A DNA stretch of 25,801 bases from JALOPX01 sp041309605 (lineage in GTDB: Bacteria > Krumholzibacteriota > Krumholzibacteriia > Krumholzibacteriales > Krumholzibacteriaceae). Positions 22,143-25,801 of the stretch are shown here, piece by piece (the first letter of the stretch is position 1; every line of letters starts with the position of its first letter). Location of the stretch: assembly GCA_041309605.1 (NCBI GenBank), contig JBFYZH010000130.1, positions 1 to 25,801 of the forward strand, in the 5' to 3' direction. Made by a program: the position numbers and the translations under genes. Below the pieces are notes generated by a model. It saw only the letters and a program-made list of their open reading frames with translations. It did no database searches and had not been told where the DNA came from.

Positions 22143-24242
22143 ATGGAAAAACGAAGTGAAAGAAAAGCAGTCCTGGCCGAGAGCAGCCAGTTCGTAAAGG
22201 GTGTGGGGCCCTCAAGGCAGGGCATGCTCGAGCGTCTCGGCATCGAGACGGTGGAAGACCTGGTACTACATTATCCGCGCAACTATTACGATCGCAGCGA
22301 TCTGAAGCACGTAAGCGGTATGGTTCCTGACAGCCAGGGTGGCTTTACCGGCACGGTGCTTGCCGTGTCGTTGCGCAGGCTCGGGCGGGGGCGTTCCATG
22401 CTTACGGTCGCCGTCGGCGACGAGACCGGAATCATCAATCTCATCTTCTTCAACCAGCCATACCTTGAGAAGCAGTTCCGGCAGGGTAATTCCGTGATAG
22501 CGAGCGGCACGGTCAAGCTGTACAAGGGGCAGAAGCAGATGGTGTCCCCTGAATACGAGATAGTTACGGGCGAACCTGGAGATGAGTTGATCCACACGGG
22601 AAGGATCGTGCCCGTATATCCTCTCACCGCAGGTATATCGCAGAGGATGATGAGAAGGATCGTAAAGTCCGCCCTGGACAAGAGCATCGGTAACATACCT
22701 GAAAACCTGCCGGAGTGGATCACCGGTCAGTCCGGATTCCCCGGCAGGGAAGAGGCGCTCAGACAGGTTCACTATCCCGGCAGCTGGGAAAGTCTAAGAT
22801 CCGCGGTCGACCGCTTGAAATTCGAGGAGGTCTTTTTCCTGCATATTCTTGTTCTGATGAGAAGGAGGTTTCTCGGTGAAGGCAGGCCGAGACCGGCCAT
22901 CCCCGCGCCGCATCCCCTTCTCGAAAGGTTCATCGGTTCGCTTCCTTTCGAGATGACCGGCGCCCAGAAAAGGGCGCTTGTCGAGATTGCCACGGATGTT
23001 GAAGGGAGCAGGGGGCTTTCGAGGCTTCTCCAGGGGGATGTGGGCTGCGGAAAGACCGTTGTGGGACTCGCCGCCATGCTGATGGCCGTCGGCAAGGGGT
23101 TCCAGGCCGCGCTGATGGTCCCCACGGAAATACTGGCCCAACAGCATTTCGGTAAGATAAAGCAGTATCTTGAAGGGTTTCCGGTGACTGTCGAACTCCT
23201 TATAGGGTCGCTAGGTTCCGCGGAGAAGAGGAAGATCCACGCCGGCATAACCTCGGGAGAGGTCGATATGGTGGTCGGCACGCAGGCCCTGATACAGGAG
23301 GGCATCGATTTCAAACAGCTCGGTCTTGCCGTCATAGACGAACAACACAGGTTCGGAGTGCGGCAGAGGGCGAGACTCGGACGGGGGGATCTTCTTCCGC
23401 ATTTCCTGGTCATGACGGCCACTCCGATACCGAGAAGTCTCGCGCAGACCGTTTATGGAGATCTGGATCTTTCCGTGATAGACGAACTTCCGTTCGGCAA
23501 AAGAAAAGTGCGGACCGGTCTTGTGTCCGAGAACCGGCTCGACGACGTGTATGGCGCGCTGAAAAGAGCCTTCGACAACGGAAAACAGGCCTTCATTCTG
23601 TATCCTCTCGTGGAGGAAAGCGAAAAGACCGATCTGAGGGCGGCCGTCGATGAGTTCGAAAGGTTGCAGAGGGACGAATTCGCCGGTTATCCGCTCGGGC
23701 TTCTGCACGGAAGGATGAGTTTCGAGGAGAAATCGCGGGCGATACAGATGTTCCGCGACAGGCAGATAATGGGACTGGTGACCACCACGGTCATTGAAGT
23801 CGGAGTGGACATACCGAACGCATCGATACTCCTTATCAACCATCCGGAAAGATTCGGGCTTTCCCAGCTCCACCAGCTGAGAGGCAGGGTCGGAAGGGGA
23901 GGAGACGAGGGGGTATGCTATCTGGTCACGGGATTCCAGGCGGAAAGCGATGTAGGAAAACGGCTCGAATTTTTTGCCGGAACCGATGACGGTTTCGCCG
24001 TGGCTGAAATGGACCTGAAACTGAGGGGGCCCGGAGAGATATGGGGCCTGAGGCAGTCGGGATATCCGATGTTCAGGCTGATCAATCCACTCAGCGACAG
24101 GCAGATCGTCGATAAGTCGTGGGAGGATGCCCGGGACCTTCTCGCCCGGGATCCTGAGTTGAAAAGACCGGAAAACAGGGTTGTAGCGGATTACTTCCGC
24201 CTGTATTATAGATACAGAATGGAACTTGCGGATATCGGCTGA
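22143..24242 (+). CDS. recG: ATP-dependent DNA helicase RecG
   Basis: RecG remodels stalled replication forks and branched recombination intermediates. The 699-residue protein has the wedge-domain entry FVKGVGPSRQGMLERLGI and DLVLHYPRNYYDRS, and an OB-fold region (FTGTVLAVSLRRLGRGRSML). The superfamily 2 helicase core follows: LLQGDVGCGKTVV (Walker A, about residue 297), PTEILAQQH, DEQHRFG (Walker B), TATPIPRS, TTTVIEVGVDIPNAS, and QLHQLRGRVGRGG. The full family length is present. ATG 22143 has no Shine-Dalgarno sequence; if the TATAAT at 22103 is used, the leader would be only about 28 bases. The HD-domain gene follows after 27 bases. Confidence 0.97.
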   Translation: MEKRSERKAVLAESSQFVKGVGPSRQGMLERLGIETVEDLVLHYPRNYYDRSDLKHVSGMVPDSQGGFTGTVLAVSLRRLGRGRSMLTVAVGDETGIINLIFFNQPYLEKQFRQGNSVIASGTVKLYKGQKQMVSPEYEIVTGEPGDELIHTGRIVPVYPLTAGISQRMMRRIVKSALDKSIGNIPENLPEWITGQSGFPGREEALRQVHYPGSWESLRSAVDRLKFEEVFFLHILVLMRRRFLGEGRPRPAIPAPHPLLERFIGSLPFEMTGAQKRALVEIATDVEGSRGLSRLLQGDVGCGKTVVGLAAMLMAVGKGFQAALMVPTEILAQQHFGKIKQYLEGFPVTVELLIGSLGSAEKRKIHAGITSGEVDMVVGTQALIQEGIDFKQLGLAVIDEQHRFGVRQRARLGRGDLLPHFLVMTATPIPRSLAQTVYGDLDLSVIDELPFGKRKVRTGLVSENRLDDVYGALKRAFDNGKQAFILYPLVEESEKTDLRAAVDEFERLQRDEFAGYPLGLLHGRMSFEEKSRAIQMFRDRQIMGLVTTTVIEVGVDIPNASILLINHPERFGLSQLHQLRGRVGRGGDEGVCYLVTGFQAESDVGKRLEFFAGTDDGFAVAEMDLKLRGPGEIWGLRQSGYPMFRLINPLSDRQIVDKSWEDARDLLARDPELKRPENRVVADYFRLYYRYRMELADIG

Positions 24243-24269
24243 TATGACCGGCCGGGACTGGAGGAGAAC

Positions 24270-24818
24270 TTGATATCCAGAGAGGAAGGGTTGGCCCTTG
24301 TCGCGAAACACCTCAGGAAGAATAATCTTGTAAAACATGTCCTCGCCGTCGAGGCCATAATGAGGGTTCTTGCCGGAAGATTCGGCGAAGACCCCGAGAG
24401 CTGGGGCCTCGCCGGGCTTATTCACGATCTCGATTACGAAGAGACGGAAAAGTCACCCGAGAGGCACGGCCATGTGACCGTCGACCTGATATCCTCTCTG
24501 GATGTCCCGGAGGATATCCGTCACGCGATTCTGGCCCACGCGGATCATGTTGATCGTATCTCACTTATGGACAAGGCGATATACTGCAGCGACCCGGTTA
24601 CTGGCCTGATTGTTGCATCAGTGCTGATGCATCCCTCAAAGAGCCTGGCCGGTACGGACGCCGCCTTTGTGGGAAAACGATTCAAAGAAAAGAGGTTTGC
24701 CGCGGGGGCAGACCGGGATGCTATTGCAGGTTGTAGCGAACTGGGTCTGGATTTGCACGAGTTTCTCGAGATATCGCTTGACGCCATGAGGAAGATCTCG
24801 AAAGATCTCGGGCTGTGA
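24270..24818 (+). CDS. HD-domain (HDIG-type) protein, putative phosphohydrolase
   Basis: This 182-residue protein has an HD-domain signature. H23 lies in LVKHVLAVEAIM, followed by the H52-D53 doublet (LAGLIHDLDYEE) and then HGHVT and AILAHADH, which supply further possible metal ligands. Small proteins of this kind are metal-dependent phosphohydrolases acting on nucleotides or similar phosphates; the substrate here is unknown. The family often shows the E-K-x-P-E-R-H-G stretch, seen here as EKSPERHG. TTG 24270 has GGAGG (24260-24264) five bases upstream. It lies 27 bases after recG and 41 bases before the zinc-ribbon gene, so it is probably co-transcribed with recG. Confidence 0.8.
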   Translation: MISREEGLALVAKHLRKNNLVKHVLAVEAIMRVLAGRFGEDPESWGLAGLIHDLDYEETEKSPERHGHVTVDLISSLDVPEDIRHAILAHADHVDRISLMDKAIYCSDPVTGLIVASVLMHPSKSLAGTDAAFVGKRFKEKRFAAGADRDAIAGCSELGLDLHEFLEISLDAMRKISKDLGL

Positions 24819-24859
24819 CAAGGGCAGGCCGGTCCGCCATCAAGCGAAGGAGCAGACGA

Positions 24860-25438
24860 ATGATCGTCACCTGTGACGGATGCCAGACAAGATATATGCT
24901 CGGAAACGACAAGGTCCCCACGAAGGGAATACGGGTCAGATGTCCGAAGTGCCGTTTCGTGTGGAAGCTGACACCGGCCGCCGAAAAACCTGTTTTTGAG
25001 GTTAGCGGGGGGAGGTTCGCATCGGAAGCCCCGATAGTGGAGACTCCCGTCGGCGGATGGAATGCGTCGCCGCAGAGAGCGACCGTCGCCATGGCCGAAC
25101 CGGAGATGAGCGCGATGGAAAGGGAGGCCGAGATCCAGTCCCCGGTTCCGGGGATGGCATCTTCGTTCACCGAGGTCCAGGAGTCGCCCGATGTCAAGAA
25201 AAAGCGCGAAAGGACCAAAAGGCTCGCGAGGGTCTTTGTCAGCGATATCCTCGTCTACAACAAGGAAAAGAGGAACCAGGCGCTGGCGGACGGTAATCTG
25301 ATGGCCGTTCTCGGTCCCGAGATCAAGAAGGCCTGGGAAGCTTATAAGGAAAAGGTCGGAACGGACCTTAGGGAGTCGAACGATTATTTCCGGGAGGCCC
25401 TTAACGAGATTCTTGCCGACGGGCAGGAAGTGTTTTAA
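24860..25438 (+). CDS. Zinc-ribbon (MJ0042-type) protein
   Basis: This 192-residue protein begins with a compact zinc ribbon: C5-x2-C8 and C28-x2-C31 in MIVTCDGCQTRYML and IRVRCPKCRFVWK, the MJ0042-type motif. A disordered, Pro/Glu/Ala-rich stretch follows (about residues 40-110). The C-terminal part is helical and charged (KRERTKRLARVFVSDILVYN, LGPEIKKAWEAYKEKVG, SNDYFREALNEILADG). ATG 24860 is preferred because AAGGAG (24847-24852) is seven bases upstream and the ribbon begins at residue 5. A GTG at 24815 overlapping the HD gene stop would add a basic 15-residue leader. The function is unknown; such ribbons often head regulatory or gliding-related proteins in deltaproteobacteria-like lineages. 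Confidence 0.75.
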   Translation: MIVTCDGCQTRYMLGNDKVPTKGIRVRCPKCRFVWKLTPAAEKPVFEVSGGRFASEAPIVETPVGGWNASPQRATVAMAEPEMSAMEREAEIQSPVPGMASSFTEVQESPDVKKKRERTKRLARVFVSDILVYNKEKRNQALADGNLMAVLGPEIKKAWEAYKEKVGTDLRESNDYFREALNEILADGQEVF

Positions 25439-25445
25439 AACGCGT

Positions 25446-25801
25446 GTGAAAAAGATCTCTTTATACATTCTCGATCTCGCTCCGGCGGTGCATTCCGAGT
25501 TCTTCAGCGATGTACGGCTGCCCGATGAGGTCGATGTAAGGGTATTCAAGACCTATCCGAGATTCCTGAAGGGCCTGCAGGCTCCGGAGGCCGGCGATCC
25601 CAATATCCTGCTATTTCTCCCGTCGGGAAGGTTCGACAGCACCAAGGCCCGCCAGTTACGAATTCTGAAGATCGATTCTCCGATGTACATCATTACGCCT
25701 GAATGCGACGAAAAGGCTTATCTTTCCTATCTCTCTATGGGCGTGAACGGGATAATGACCCCTCCGTTCAACAAGGTGGATGTGCAGGGCGTAATGAACG
25801 G
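25446..25801 (+). CDS. Receiver-like protein, N-terminal part (runs off the window)
   Basis: The frame stays open from GTG 25446 to the window end (118 complete codons). The product begins MKKISLYILDLAP and continues with PNILLFLPSG, KIDSPMYIITPECDE and MGVNGIMTPPFNKVD. The order and the ending resemble a response-regulator receiver domain, whose last part reads G-A-x-G-x-x-x-K-P-F. The usual phospho-accepting Asp of strand 3 is not present (LLFLPSG instead of LLLDxxMP), and the conserved Lys is replaced by Pro (TPPF), so it would be a pseudo-receiver. The start is uncertain: the only purine-rich site, AGGAAG, lies about 16 bases upstream. Whatever follows the domain is outside the window. 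Confidence 0.6.
   Translation, partial: MKKISLYILDLAPAVHSEFFSDVRLPDEVDVRVFKTYPRFLKGLQAPEAGDPNILLFLPSGRFDSTKARQLRILKIDSPMYIITPECDEKAYLSYLSMGVNGIMTPPFNKVDVQGVMN

Noticed and set aside
1..25801. CRISPR arrays, tRNA or rRNA genes, insertion sequences, prophage or defence systems
   Set aside because: I looked for regular repeat-spacer patterns, tRNA-like cloverleaf ends, transposase motifs and terminal inverted repeats and saw none. The coding density with housekeeping genes leaves little room for them.

Overview
The window is a bacterial chromosome segment carrying an almost complete division and cell wall (dcw) cluster, with unrelated genes on either side. The base composition is visibly GC-rich. 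Starts are often not ATG: TTG for murE, ftsW, the TPR gene, the radical SAM gene and the HD gene, and GTG for rsmH. Arginine AGG and isoleucine ATA are used freely, even in conserved genes. MurE has the DNPR signature of meso-diaminopimelate-adding enzymes, and the FtsI homologue ends in two PASTA domains. I infer a meso-DAP bacterium, perhaps from a little-cultivated GC-rich lineage such as the FCB-related candidate phyla. The sequence alone does not fix the phylum.

Layout. (1) 1-1529: the 3' end of a membrane glycosyltransferase-like gene, overlapping by 4 bases a class I SAM methyltransferase gene. (2) 1530-1888: a 359-base intergenic region with a terminator-like hairpin, T-runs, an AT-rich stretch, a sigma70-type promoter and an array of MraZ boxes at exact 10-base spacing over that promoter, followed by a leader hairpin. 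(3) 1889-18522: mraZ, a small STAS-like gene, rsmH, ftsL-like, ftsI (PASTA), murE, murF, mraY, murD, ftsW, murG, murC, ftsQ, ftsA, ftsZ. All are on the + strand, with gaps of 54 bases or less and many 1-16 base overlaps, so they probably form one operon. murB and ddl, common neighbours of murC, are absent. (4) 18539-21751: a cytoplasmic TPR-repeat protein and a radical SAM protein, 16 and 18 bases apart, apparently continuing the operon. (5) 21752-22142: a hairpin-rich convergent terminator region, rpmB (zinc-type L28) on the - strand, and a divergent intergenic region. (6) 22143-25801: recG, an HD-domain protein, a zinc-ribbon protein and the start of a receiver-like protein, in one direction.

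How the genes work together. MurE, MurF, MurD and MurC build the cytoplasmic UDP-MurNAc-pentapeptide. MraY and MurG make lipid I and lipid II. FtsW and the PASTA-type FtsI polymerise and cross-link septal peptidoglycan. FtsL and FtsQ regulate that pair. FtsA anchors the FtsZ ring to the membrane. MraZ probably represses its own promoter through the box array, and RsmH methylates 16S rRNA. The parts not explained by the standard cluster are the STAS-like gene without a phosphorylatable serine, the TPR and radical SAM genes behind ftsZ, the hairpin between mraY and murD, and the unresolved murF start codon. I see no mobile elements, CRISPR arrays, tRNA or rRNA genes.
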